From assembly GCA_963850535.1 (NCBI GenBank), contig CAWKMC010000010.1:186001-250000 (forward strand): a stretch of DNA of 64,000 nucleotides, given 5' to 3'. The translations under genes and the position numbers were made by a program. Below, piece after piece: positions 18,907-28,399 of the stretch; position 1 is the first letter of the stretch, and each line of letters begins with the position of its first letter. The notes beneath the pieces are model-generated. The model searched no databases. It was not told where the DNA came from and saw only the letters and a program-made list of their open reading frames with translations. The DNA comes from JAMXLO01 sp963850535. Its GTDB lineage: Bacteria; Pseudomonadota; Alphaproteobacteria; Acetobacterales; Acetobacteraceae.

Positions 18907-19689
18907 ATGACGGAGCCACTGCTTCGCTGCGATCACCTGACAATGCGCTTCGGTGGCCTGACCGCGATCGCCGACCTGAACCTTGCCGTAGAGGAACGCA
19001 GCATCCACAGCGTCATCGGGCCAAACGGTGCCGGTAAAACCACGGTATTCAACTGCATCACCCAAAATCTGCGGCCGAGTTCTGGCCAAGTGTGGTTTGC
19101 CGGTGAGCGAGTTGATGGCCTGACACCGGACCGTGTCGCCGCCGCCGGAATCAGCCGGACCTATCAGAACATCCGCTTGTTCCGAAACATCACGGCGATC
19201 GAGAACCTGCTGGTGGGAATGCATTTGCATCTGCGCTCCACTTGGCTTGGCGCGGTGTTGCGCACGCCCTTCACAATGCGCGACGAACAGGCGGCGCATG
19301 ATGAGGCGATGCGGCTGCTGCATTTCGTGGGATTGCGCGGGCGCGGCGATATCCTGGCGCGCAACCTCGCCTATGGCGAGCAGCGGCGCCTGGAAATCGG
19401 CCGCGCACTCGCGACGAAGCCCAGGCTGCTTCTGTTGGATGAACCTACCGCAGGCATGAACCCGCATGAGACCTCGGACATGATGGACTTCATCCGCCAG
19501 GTCCGGACGCAGTTCGGCATAACCATTCTGCTGATCGAACACCAGATGCGGGTGGTAATGTCGATGTCGGATCGGGTCACGGTGCTGGACCACGGGGTGA
19601 AAATTGCCGAGGACCTGCCAGCGCGCGTGCGGCAGGATCCAGCGGTGATCGAAGCCTATCTCGGCAAAGCCGCCACAGCGGTGGAGTGA
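18907..19689 (+). CDS. livG: ABC transporter ATP-binding protein LivG
   Basis: The 260-aa cytoplasmic ATPase has Walker A GPNGAGKTTVFN (about residue 39), a Q-loop region SRTYQNIRLF, the signature LAYGEQRRLEIGRALA, Walker B LLLLDEPTAGMNPHE and the H-loop ILLIEHQMRVVM. The signature reads L-A-Y-G-E as in most LivG proteins. The C-terminal tail DPAVIEAYLG is characteristic of this subfamily. It powers the LivHM channel together with LivF. It starts three bases after the livM stop. Confidence 0.94.
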   Translation: MTEPLLRCDHLTMRFGGLTAIADLNLAVEERSIHSVIGPNGAGKTTVFNCITQNLRPSSGQVWFAGERVDGLTPDRVAAAGISRTYQNIRLFRNITAIENLLVGMHLHLRSTWLGAVLRTPFTMRDEQAAHDEAMRLLHFVGLRGRGDILARNLAYGEQRRLEIGRALATKPRLLLLDEPTAGMNPHETSDMMDFIRQVRTQFGITILLIEHQMRVVMSMSDRVTVLDHGVKIAEDLPARVRQDPAVIEAYLGKAATAVE

Positions 19690-19693
19690 CAGC

Positions 19694-20401
19694 GTGGCGC
19701 TGCTGGAGGTTGCTGACATCCATGTCTTCTACGACAAGATCGAGGCGCTGAAAGGCATCTCGCTTGCTGTCGAGGAGGGCGAAATCGTCACCTTGGTCGG
19801 CGGCAATGGCGCCGGCAAATCGACCACGCTGCGCGCGATCAGCGGCCTTCTGCATCCGCGGCAAGGCGCCATCTGGTTCGCAGGACGCTCGCTTGCCGGT
19901 CTCGGTGCGCACGAGATTGCGGCCTGTGGCGTGGTGCATATACCTGAAGGGCGGCGCATCTTTGGTCGTCTGACGGTGAGTGAGAACCTGGAACTGGGTG
20001 CCTTCACCCGGCGTGATCGGCGCGATGTGGTGGCCGACAAGGAACAGATGCTGGTGCTGTTTCCTCGTCTGCGCGAACGATTGAAACAGCTTGCAGGGAC
20101 GCTGTCTGGCGGCGAGCAACAGATGCTGGCCGCAGCGCGTGCGCTGATGGCGCGACCGCGTGTGCTGTTGATGGACGAGCCGAGCATGGGGCTGGCACCG
20201 ATGCTGGTCGAGCAGGTGTTCGCAACGATCAGGCGGATCAACCAGCAGGGCGTGACCATTCTGCTGGTTGAGCAGAACGCGCCGATGGCACTGGGAATCG
20301 CCGATCGGGGCTACGTGCTCGAAAGCGGCCGGATCGTGCTGGATGGTCCCGGCCGCGAACTGCTGGACGATGAGCGAGTCAGACGGGCCTATCTTGGCTA
20401 A
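19694..20401 (+). CDS. livF: ABC transporter ATP-binding protein LivF
   Basis: The 235-aa ATPase has Walker A GGNGAGKSTTLR, the LivF-specific HIPEGRRIFGRLTVSENLEL stretch, signature LSGGEQQMLAAARALM, Walker B VLLMDEPSMGLAP and H-loop ILLVEQNAPMAL. The GTG start is preceded by GGAG and lies four bases after the livG stop. It ends the liv operon, which is followed by a convergent methyltransferase gene. With LivG it forms the nucleotide-binding dimer. Confidence 0.94.
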   Translation: MALLEVADIHVFYDKIEALKGISLAVEEGEIVTLVGGNGAGKSTTLRAISGLLHPRQGAIWFAGRSLAGLGAHEIAACGVVHIPEGRRIFGRLTVSENLELGAFTRRDRRDVVADKEQMLVLFPRLRERLKQLAGTLSGGEQQMLAAARALMARPRVLLMDEPSMGLAPMLVEQVFATIRRINQQGVTILLVEQNAPMALGIADRGYVLESGRIVLDGPGRELLDDERVRRAYLG

Positions 20402-20426
20402 TCATGCCCTGCCGCAAGCCGCGCCT

Positions 20427-21203
20427 TTAAGCGTGTTCGGCCGCCAGAATGGTGATCGGATAGGCGTAATCAATACGCTCGCCAACCCGGCGCACCGGAA
20501 TCCCTAGCCGATCGTCGTCGGCCGATGCAGCGAACATCTCAATGATCTTCACGTCATCGCCCGGATTGGGAAATGAGCGAGCCAACAGGTTCCTGATCTC
20601 GTCGCGCAGTTCGTAGAAGTTGGCGCGCGGGGTCGGCAATCCTGCCGATCGGAAAAGTCCCCTCAGCTCACCCAGTGCCAAGCATCGTACATGCGACGGA
20701 TCGCGCAGCTTCTCTGCCCGGTTCCACTCCGCGGCTTTGGAAGGGTCGTCCGAGGCATACATGTCGATGACGACCACCCGACCACCTGCGGAGCAGACAC
20801 GCACCATCTCGCGCATGACGCCAAGAGGGTCGAGGAAATGGTGCATGGAGAACCGCGTCACCACAATGTCGAATGCACCGTCGGCGTACGGCAGAGCCGT
20901 GACGTCGCCGCGGTCCCAGGTGACATTCGTAACGCCGCACTCGGCCGCGTGTTGCCGCGCGCGCTCCAGCATCGCAGGGGTCATGTCGATGCCCGTTGCG
21001 TGCCTTACGTGCGGCGCAAAGGCTGACACCACGATGCCACCACCGCATGCCACGTCCAGAAGTGTGTCGCTGGGCTTCGGTGCTGCTGCCTCAACGATCA
21101 TTCGGAGCGCGTTGGCGTCCTTGATGGGCGCCGCGGTACTGAACGGCATCGCCTGCCGACTGAATTGATCCAGGATCCGTTCCTGATGACTGGTGTCGCT
21201 CAT
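20427..21203 (-). CDS. Class I SAM-dependent methyltransferase (Methyltransf_11/25, UbiE-like)
   Basis: The 258-aa protein has the SAM-binding fold: motif I DTLLDVACGGGIVVSAFAP, motif II region GIDMTPAMLERARQHA, WDRGDVTALPYADGAFDIVV and the post-motif FSMHHFLDPLGVMREMVRV. The sequence is close to UbiE/Gph-type small-molecule methyltransferases. Its ATG overlaps the TGA of the upstream amidohydrolase (ATGA), indicating one transcript and a possible shared substrate. The acceptor is unknown. Confidence 0.85.
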   Translation of the reverse strand: MSDTSHQERILDQFSRQAMPFSTAAPIKDANALRMIVEAAAPKPSDTLLDVACGGGIVVSAFAPHVRHATGIDMTPAMLERARQHAAECGVTNVTWDRGDVTALPYADGAFDIVVTRFSMHHFLDPLGVMREMVRVCSAGGRVVVIDMYASDDPSKAAEWNRAEKLRDPSHVRCLALGELRGLFRSAGLPTPRANFYELRDEIRNLLARSFPNPGDDVKIIEMFAASADDDRLGIPVRRVGERIDYAYPITILAAEHA

Positions 21204-22236
21204 AGCCGATATATCCGTTTCGCCGTTTCGTAGAATAGTGCGTGCTTCTCATCGTCGGACGCGCCGGCGGCAATGCGCTTGAAGGCGTTCCACAGGGCGA
21301 CCCAGCCGATCCCCATCTTTTCCACTGGAAAGTTGCTCTCGAACATGCATCGCCGTGCACCGAACAGGTCGATGCAGGTCTCCATGTATGGGCGCCAGGC
21401 GGCCGCCAGCTCCTCCGAACTTATAGGTCGCTGCGCCGCCTTGTAGTCGTACAGCGCGGCCCGCATCATCATTCCGCCCAGTTTCATGGTCACGTTGGGA
21501 CACTTCGCCAATTCGGTGATGGACGCCTTCCACGCAGCGTACACCTCATCCCGCTTCCCAGCATAGGGGCCATAACCCAGCACCCCGCCGACGTGTCCAA
21601 CGATGATATTCGTGCTGGGGTGAGCACGTGCAAGGTCGATTACATCCGCAAGTTGCGTAAAGAATACCCATGCGTCCAACGACAAGCCGAGCGCCGACAA
21701 TCGCGCAAGCCCCGCCCGGAAGTCGCCGCGCCGATAGATGTCGGGACCTGGAGCTCCGTTGCCGATGATCGGATCGGCGTCCCAGTTGCCGGAATGCCGG
21801 ACCCCGCGGAACCGCCCACCCGCCGCACGAATGTGCGCCTCCAGCACCGGCTCGACGCGATCGCCCAGCATCAGGTCAGCAAATCCGACAATTCCGGCGC
21901 CGACCCTGGTGGTGCCATAAGCGCCGCTGTCGCTCATGGCAGCTACGCCGGCGACGAACTCGGTTTCCCCGACGGGCCGGAACTCCTCGGGTCCGCCCTT
22001 GCGGTACATCGCATGGCATTGCAGGAACACAGTGGCAGCAACGTTGTGGCCCGGCCAAGGTCGTCGAGCAACTCGTGCAACAAGTATCGATGATCGGGAC
22101 GCTGCCAAAGGTGATGGTGAGTATCAATAATTGGCAGGGTCGGTTCGATAACAACCTCCTCGGTCGCACTCGCCAGCCAAGCTTCGTCCGGCGGATATAT
22201 ACGGCCGAACCGGGTCGACTGGCTGGCAACTGCCAT
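21200..22236 (-). CDS. Amidohydrolase family protein (COG3618, PDC lactonase-like), frameshifted
   Basis: Two frames make a complete metal-dependent TIM-barrel hydrolase of about 345 aa. The first starts at ATG 22236 with GGAGG five bases upstream, and carries PIIDTHHHLWQRPDHRYLL (the D-T-H-x-H metal motif) to LLDDLG. The second continues GHNVAATVFLQCHAMYR, VAAMSDSGAYGTTRVGAGIV, RFRGVRHSGNWDADP and CMFESNFPVEK to the end. About one missing base near 22049-22056 (a G/C-rich run) accounts for the shift. COG3618 enzymes hydrolyse lactones such as 2-pyrone-4,6-dicarboxylate or related fuconolactones. A longer TTG start at 22248 is less likely. It is coupled to the methyltransferase gene downstream. 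Confidence 0.78.
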
Positions 22237-22402
22237 GGACGCCTCCAATTACTGCGTGCTCCCCTGTAGCACGGCAGGGGGAAGGCAGCGACTGCAACCG
22301 GTATTTCGTTGCGTCTCGCGAGCTTTCCGTTCCATCTCACGGCGAATTGGAGTATGCCTCACGGTGTTATAGCGGCGTCTCCGGGGCGTCCCGCTTCCGA
22401 GA

Positions 22403-24979
22403 TTGGAGGCTTTGATCGACCAGAACAGTCACTCCCGGGGCGATAGGCGCGCCAAGGTGCCCGCCCAGAGCCGTGCCTTTCGCCAGCTCAGCCGGGTGAC
22501 GATTGTTATTGCTGCGATGATTCTCATTGCATTGGCATGGATAGGCGCCCGCGATGCGATTCGCGCGCATAGTGCCGAAGCGCTCGCGCGCGTGCAGGCG
22601 GAAGCGCAGGAAAGAGCGTTTGCTTTCGAAGAGGAGTTGCACCGCGAACTATTGTCGCTGGATCAAACGCTGCGCATCCTCGAGTACGAATGGCAACGCG
22701 ACCCCGATCACTTCGATCTGACGGAGCGCGCCAAGCAGGTCGTGGTAATCTCCGAGGTGTCGCTGCAGATCTTCATTGCCAGCGCGCAAGGTCGGGTGCG
22801 CACCAGTACCAGGCCGGCCATCCTCGGCACCGACGTCAGCAACCGCGATTACTTCCGTTATGAGGCGTCGTTGCCGGCGGACGACGGCAGGATGTTCGTC
22901 GGCGAACTGACCCAGGGCCAGGTCACACGACTGTGGCAGCTCAATCTGGTTCGCCGTCTTGACCTGCCAGACGGCCGCTTCTCGGGCATCGTCGCGGCGT
23001 CGTACGACACCAACTCATTTGCCCGGTTCTACCGAGGGGTCAATGGCGGTTCGGGTGATCTGATCGCTGTCGTCAGTATGCGGGATGGCAAAGCGTGGAC
23101 GATGGCCGGCCCTGGACAGCCAGCCTCTGTGATCGACCTCAGCAATAGCCCGATCTTCAACGGAATGCGCAAGCGTGCCGAAGGTAATTGGACGGGCGTG
23201 TCGCCGTTGGATGCGGTCGATCGTATCTATGCGTTCGCGACTGTGCCGGACTACGGGCTCACCGTCGCCGTCGGCACCGATCGCAACGAGGCGATGGCTG
23301 ACGCAGCAACGTGGGAACACACGGCGCTGGTGTTTACCAGCGGCATCACCGGCCTGATCATCCTGCTCGCGGTTGTGCTGCTGCGCGCGCAGATCGCCGT
23401 CCAGCGCCGGAACGAGACGCTGGCGCACGAGAGGGCAATCCTGGAGGCCACGCTCACCGGCATGAGTGACGGCATCATGATGGTCGATAGCGAACTTCGA
23501 CTGATGGCATGGAATCCGCACTTCCCCGAATTCACTGGCGTTCCGCGAGAGATCCTGCGTGTCGGCCTTCCCATGGAGGATATTCTGCGCGGCCAGGTTG
23601 CCGCCGGGGAATTCGGGCCGGTCGACGTCGAGGCGGAGGTAGCGCGGCGCATGGCGTCGCTGAACTCCGGGACCTCGATGGGCACCATCGAGCGACCGCG
23701 GCCCAGCGGACGTCAGCTTGAAATCAGGCGCAATCCGCTGCCCGGCGGCGGCTTCGTCACATTGTATACCGACGTAACGGCACGCCGGCAGACTGAAGAA
23801 CGGCTGCGTCAGGCGCAGACCATGGCCGCGGTCGGCCGACTGACAGCCGGAGTGGCGCACGATTTCAACAATCTCCTCGCGGCGATTGCGGGTAACGCCG
23901 AAATCCTGCACGAACAGTTGCGCATTCATACGGATCATGCGCAGCGATTGGCCGTCATCCTGCAGGCGGCCAGCCGAGGGAGCGAGCTGATACGGCGGCT
24001 GCTGGCATTCTCTCGCAGGCAGCCACTTACGCCTGCCCTGGTGGATCTGAACAAGGTGCTCCAGGGCATGGGTGGGCTGCTGCGAGCCACGCTCGGCCGC
24101 AAGGTCAAAGTTGAGACGAAGCTTTATGCAAAACTGTGGCCGGCCTTGATCGATCCGGTGCAGATTGAGCACGTGATCCTCAATCTGGCGATCAATGCGC
24201 GTGACGCGATGCCTGATGGCGGTACACTGACCATCTCAACCGCCAACACCACCTTGGGCGACCACGATGCCGTGGTCGACCTGCCGGGCGGTGACTACGT
24301 CGCGTTCTCCGTCAGCGATACGGGTACCGGCATGACCGAGGAGGTGCAGCGCAACGCTTTCGAGCCTTTCTTCACCACCAAGCCGCCCGGACAGGGTTCC
24401 GGGCTTGGCCTCTCGCAGGTTTATGGTGTCGCGAGCCAGTCCGGCGGCAGCGTGCAGATCGACAGCGCTTTAGGTCATGGGACGACCGTCAGTGTGCTGT
24501 TTCCGCGTGCAGTGCCGGAAGCAGATCCCGACGCCATATCCAGCCTCGAACGTGCAGCGCAGGCCAAGCGCCCACCGGAAGACGGTGTGCGACAGCGCAC
24601 GGTCTTGGTGGTCGATGACGAAGCCGATTACCGTGACACCGTCGAAGCGCTTCTGGCAGGCAGCGGTTTCGTGCCAGTCATGGCAGAGAATGCGGAAGTG
24701 GCGCTGCGTCTGATCGATGGCGGCTTGGACTTTCACCTGCTGCTGGTCGACGTCGCCATGCCGGACATGAACGGCGTCGAACTGACGCGCAAGGTGAGGG
24801 CAAGCCGGCCGTCGGTGCCGGTGGTCTTCCTTGCCGGCGACGACGAGTGGATCAGCGGCGAGCGCTGGGTGCTGATGAAGCCATTCCTCACCCGCACGCT
24901 GATCGACACCGTACGTGCTGCGCTCGGTCTGACCCAGGAGAAGGATGCGGTCCGACAGAACCGGCCACAGACAGTGTGA
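22403..24979 (+). CDS. Hybrid sensor histidine kinase/response regulator
   Basis: The 858-aa membrane kinase has an N-terminal helix (about 32-50), a periplasmic dCACHE-like sensor domain (about 55-305, with GTDVSNRDYFRYEASLPAD), a second helix (ALVFTSGITGLIILLAVVLL), a PAS-like domain (about 345-455, SDGIMMVDSELRLMAWNPHF), HisKA with GVAHDFNNLLAAIAGN (His about 484), HATPase (NLAINARDAMPDGG, SDTGTGM, GQGSGLGLSQVYG) and a C-terminal receiver (VLVVDDEADYRDTV, phospho-Asp in LLLVDVAMPDMNG at about 781, Lys in LMKPF). The start is uncertain: TTG 22403 gives the longest frame, while GGAGG lies next to TTG 22412. The stop abuts the GTG of the dppB-like gene, so kinase and permease are co-transcribed. 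Confidence 0.9.
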   Translation: MEALIDQNSHSRGDRRAKVPAQSRAFRQLSRVTIVIAAMILIALAWIGARDAIRAHSAEALARVQAEAQERAFAFEEELHRELLSLDQTLRILEYEWQRDPDHFDLTERAKQVVVISEVSLQIFIASAQGRVRTSTRPAILGTDVSNRDYFRYEASLPADDGRMFVGELTQGQVTRLWQLNLVRRLDLPDGRFSGIVAASYDTNSFARFYRGVNGGSGDLIAVVSMRDGKAWTMAGPGQPASVIDLSNSPIFNGMRKRAEGNWTGVSPLDAVDRIYAFATVPDYGLTVAVGTDRNEAMADAATWEHTALVFTSGITGLIILLAVVLLRAQIAVQRRNETLAHERAILEATLTGMSDGIMMVDSELRLMAWNPHFPEFTGVPREILRVGLPMEDILRGQVAAGEFGPVDVEAEVARRMASLNSGTSMGTIERPRPSGRQLEIRRNPLPGGGFVTLYTDVTARRQTEERLRQAQTMAAVGRLTAGVAHDFNNLLAAIAGNAEILHEQLRIHTDHAQRLAVILQAASRGSELIRRLLAFSRRQPLTPALVDLNKVLQGMGGLLRATLGRKVKVETKLYAKLWPALIDPVQIEHVILNLAINARDAMPDGGTLTISTANTTLGDHDAVVDLPGGDYVAFSVSDTGTGMTEEVQRNAFEPFFTTKPPGQGSGLGLSQVYGVASQSGGSVQIDSALGHGTTVSVLFPRAVPEADPDAISSLERAAQAKRPPEDGVRQRTVLVVDDEADYRDTVEALLAGSGFVPVMAENAEVALRLIDGGLDFHLLLVDVAMPDMNGVELTRKVRASRPSVPVVFLAGDDEWISGERWVLMKPFLTRTLIDTVRAALGLTQEKDAVRQNRPQTV

Positions 24980-25984
24980 GTGACACGCTACGTTGCGTCC
25001 CGACTAATTCAACTGATTTTCGTGCTGATCGGGGTCAGCGTGGTGGTGTTCGTGACCATGCACGTGCTGCCGGGCGATGTAGCCCAACTGCTGCTTGGCG
25101 AGCATGCGACCAACGAGCAGTTGCATCGGTTGCGCGAGCAGCTAGGTCTCAATCAGCCGGTCTGGGTACAGTACGGGCGCTTTATGCTGGCAGGCGTGCA
25201 CGGCGATCTCGGCATCTCGGTTCAAACCAATCACCCGGCACTGAATGACGTACTCACCGCATTCCCGGTGACGCTGCAACTGGCGCTTGCATCCCTGCTG
25301 CTGGCCAGTCTCCTTGGTATCCCGATCGGCGTGCTGTCCGCGGTGCGGCGCGGCTCACGTTTTGATGCGGTGGTGATGACGCTGACCTTGTTCGGGGTCT
25401 CAATGCCAATCTTCTGGTTGGGCCTGATGCTGCTGCTGCTGTTTGCCGCTGGTCTCGATTGGCTGCCGGTCGGGGGGCTGATGCCGGTGGGGCTTGATCC
25501 TGCGCGCATCACTGGCATGAGTGTGATCGACAGCCTGCTGTCTGCGAACCCCAGCATGGTCTTCGCCAGCCTCCGCCACATGGTGTTGCCTGCGGTTACT
25601 CTGGCGAGCGTGCCGCTGGCACTGATTGCACGGATCACGCGAGCAGAAGTGCTGTCCGCCGCAACCGCCGATCACGTGCGCACTGCGCGGGCCAAGGGCG
25701 TGGCGGAATCTCGGGTCATTCTGCGCCACGTGCTGCGCAATGCGGCGATCCCAATAGTAACGGTCATCGGCCTGCAGGCTGGCCTCTTGCTGTCAGGTGC
25801 GGTGCTGACCGAGACGATCTACTCGCTTCCCGGCCTGGGTCGGCTAATGGTCGACTCGATTCTTTCGCGGGATTATCCCGTGGTGCAGGCAGGTGCGCTG
25901 TTCATCGCGCTGGTGTTCGTGCTGGTCAACCTCGCCGTCGACATTCTGTATGCCGCGCTGGACCCGCGGATCAGCCACGCGTGA
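24980..25984 (+). CDS. DppB/OppB-type ABC transporter permease
   Basis: The 334-aa inner-membrane permease begins MTRYVASRLIQLIFVLIGVS, the standard DppB N-terminus, followed by FVTMHVLPGDVAQLLLG. The EAA loop lies in HVRTARAKGVAESRVILRHV and the conserved end is LINLAVDILYAALDPR-like (here VNLAVDILYAALDPRIS). It forms half of the channel of a peptide, nickel or opine importer. The GTG start directly follows the kinase stop codon, and the stop overlaps the dppC start (GTGA). Confidence 0.93.
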   Translation: MTRYVASRLIQLIFVLIGVSVVVFVTMHVLPGDVAQLLLGEHATNEQLHRLREQLGLNQPVWVQYGRFMLAGVHGDLGISVQTNHPALNDVLTAFPVTLQLALASLLLASLLGIPIGVLSAVRRGSRFDAVVMTLTLFGVSMPIFWLGLMLLLLFAAGLDWLPVGGLMPVGLDPARITGMSVIDSLLSANPSMVFASLRHMVLPAVTLASVPLALIARITRAEVLSAATADHVRTARAKGVAESRVILRHVLRNAAIPIVTVIGLQAGLLLSGAVLTETIYSLPGLGRLMVDSILSRDYPVVQAGALFIALVFVLVNLAVDILYAALDPRISHA

Positions 25985-26823
25985 ACCAGACGCCAGGTAT
26001 CCTTGCCCGTGCGCTGCGGCGGAGCGGCGCGCGGTTTGGTCTGGCGATCGCCGTGCTGTTCCTGCTGATCACCCTGTTCGCGCCGCTGCTGGCGCCGTCA
26101 GATCCTTACGAGCAGGACCTCTCCAGTGCGCTGTCCCCTCCATCGACGCTGCACTGGTTCGGCGCGGATCAGTACGGCCGCGACACGCTGAGCCGAATCC
26201 TCTACGGCACGCGCACTGCTCTGCTGGCGATCATCGTCGCCGATGGGCTTGCGCTGGTGCTGGGTGGCTCGCTTGGTCTGGTCGCCGGATACCTTGGCGG
26301 CAAGGTGGACGCCCTGATCATGCGGCTGGTCGATGTGCTGCTGGCGTTTCCGTACCTGCTGTTGGCGCTGATCATCGTCGCAGTGCTGGGTCCGAGCCTG
26401 ACCAACTCGGTGATCGCGATCGGGGTTATCTATACGCCGCAATATGCACGCCTGATGCGCGGCCAGGTACTGAGCGTGCAGGCCGCCGACTTTGTCGTTG
26501 CGGCACAGGCGATCGGCGCAGGCCGCTCGCGGGTCATGTTGCGGCACGTGCTGCCGAACAGCTTTACTCCGGTGCTGGTGCTGGCAACGCTGCAGTCGGG
26601 TGCTGTGGTGGTGGAAACCGCTGGTCTGTCTTTTCTCGGATTGGGCGCCCAGCCTCCGTCACCCGACTGGGGCGCCCTGCTCGCGGAGGGCCATGCCTAT
26701 TTCCTCACCGCCTGGTGGATCGCCACGTTTCCTGGCCTGGCGATCTTCTTGGTGGTGGTAGGTTTCAATCTACTCGGCGACGCACTGCGCGACGAATACG
26801 ACCCACGGCTCCGCGTGCGATAG
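25981..26823 (+). CDS. DppC/OppC-type ABC transporter permease
   Basis: The 280-aa permease shows the OppC_N start (RFGLAIAVLFLLITLFAPLL, APSDPYEQDL), then HWFGADQYGRDTLSRILYGT, the EAA loop DFVVAAQAIGAGRSRVMLRH and the C-terminal GFNLLGDALRDEYDPRLR. It is the partner of the upstream permease. No ATPase genes follow on this strand, so the operon would need a DppD/F-type ATPase encoded elsewhere. The two convergent binding-protein genes just downstream are the probable ligand suppliers. Confidence 0.93.
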   Translation: MNQTPGILARALRRSGARFGLAIAVLFLLITLFAPLLAPSDPYEQDLSSALSPPSTLHWFGADQYGRDTLSRILYGTRTALLAIIVADGLALVLGGSLGLVAGYLGGKVDALIMRLVDVLLAFPYLLLALIIVAVLGPSLTNSVIAIGVIYTPQYARLMRGQVLSVQAADFVVAAQAIGAGRSRVMLRHVLPNSFTPVLVLATLQSGAVVVETAGLSFLGLGAQPPSPDWGALLAEGHAYFLTAWWIATFPGLAIFLVVVGFNLLGDALRDEYDPRLRVR

Positions 26824-26831
26824 CCTCGACA

Positions 26832-28386
26832 TCACTTCTCGATCGACACTTGCTCCATGTCGAAGAACATCTGCGTTGGGTTGAGCCGGAATCCCTTCAC
26901 CTCGGTCCGTGCCGCGCGCACCTGGAGCACCGAGTTCACGAACACCCATGGTGCATCGTCCGTGATCTGTCGCTGCAACGTCTCGTACATCGCCACTCGC
27001 TTGTCGTGGTCCGGTTCGCGTGCGGCGTGGTCCATCAGCTTGTCAACATCGGGGTTTTTATAGTGCTCGGTATCGCCCACCGGCATCTGGCTCGAGTTGA
27101 ACAGCGCATTCAGGAAATTGTCGGGGTCGCCGTTGTCGCCGCTGAACCCGGTGATGAACAGCCCCTGATACTTGCCCGAGCGCACCGTTGCGAGGAACGC
27201 GCCGATGTCGAGCTTGCGCACGTCCGCCGCGATGCCAACCTTCTGCAGGTAGCCCTGCAATGCCACAGCTAGATCCGGGCCGGCCGGGTTGTAGCCGCGG
27301 GGCGTGCTGTAGGCGAGCAATTCGACCTTTAGCCCGGGCTTCACGCCCGCTGCTGACAGCAGTTCCTTCGCTTTGGCAGGATCATACGGATATCCGGTCA
27401 TCGTCCTATCGAAGCCCCACTGCGCTTCCGGTAGGGGCGAAACCATGGCGGTGGCCAGTCCGCTGTACAGCGCCTTGTTGATGGCGTTCTTGTCCACCGC
27501 ATAGTTCAATGCCTGCCGGACGCGCTTGTCGGTGAATGGCGGTACCTCATTCGGCATCGCCATGCCGTTCACCGCCAGACCCGGCTGTGTCAGCAGCACC
27601 AGGTTGTGGTCCGCACGAATCGACGGGATCACTGGCGTGGCCACATCACCCATGATCTGCACATCGCCTCGCTTCAGCGCGAGCAACGCCGCCTGCGCGT
27701 CCGGATATTCCTTGAACACCAGGTGATCGACCTTGGGCTTGCCCTTCCAGTAGTCGGGGTTCGCGTCCAGCGCGACCTGGTCGCGCTCGCGCCATTCGCG
27801 GAAGATGAACGGTCCGGTGCCGACGGGGTGGTTGCGGAATTCCTTGCCATACTTGGCTGCCGCGGTCGGGCTGACCACCCCGTTCCACACCATCGCCAGG
27901 CTGGCGAGCAGCGCGGCCGACGGTTCCTTCATCTTGACTTCGACCGTGCTGTCGTCAATCGCGCGGTAAGCCGCAACCGAGCCATAGGTGAAGTCTATAT
28001 AACTCTGTACCGGCCCCGTATTGTAGATGTAATTGGGGTCGCTCTTGTTCAGCTGGCGATCGAGGGTAGCGATCAGCGCCTGGGCGCTGAAAGCCGTGCC
28101 GTCGTGGTACTTGACCTGCCTGCGCAGGTGAAAGGTGTAGGTCAGTCCGTCGGGCGAGACGTCCCAGCGCTCGGCAAGTGCCGGTTCAACTTCCACGGTG
28201 CCCGGTTTATAGCGGATTAGGCCGTCGTAGATCGTCGCCATGACAAAGCCCGAGGTGTTGTTGAGCACTGCCTCGGGATCAAGTCCGGTGGGGTCGGCAG
28301 CCATCGAGATGACGAGCGTGACTGTCCGCCCGCGCTGTGCCGACAGCAAGCAGAGCGATGAAGCCAAATGCGCAAATGCGCCGCAT
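26832..28386 (-). CDS. ABC transporter substrate-binding protein, family 5, frameshifted in the signal peptide
   Basis: The SBP_bac_5 body (VTLVISMAADPTGLDPEA, RRQVKYHDGTAFSAQA, NHPVGTGPFIFREW) is read in one frame. A proper signal peptide, MRRICAFGFIALLAVGTARA, lies just before it in another frame with AAGGAGG six to seven bases upstream of ATG 28386. Joining them needs one base removed or two added near 28321-28335 (GCGGGCGG). The uninterrupted frame would instead give a non-export leader from 28538 inside the neighbouring gene, so the ATG at 28386 is the true start. The product is a periplasmic peptide- or nickel-type ligand binder. It lies 13 bases downstream of a second binding-protein gene and converges on the dppBC-like genes. 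Confidence 0.82.
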
Positions 28387-28399
28387 GGGAAGCCTCCTT

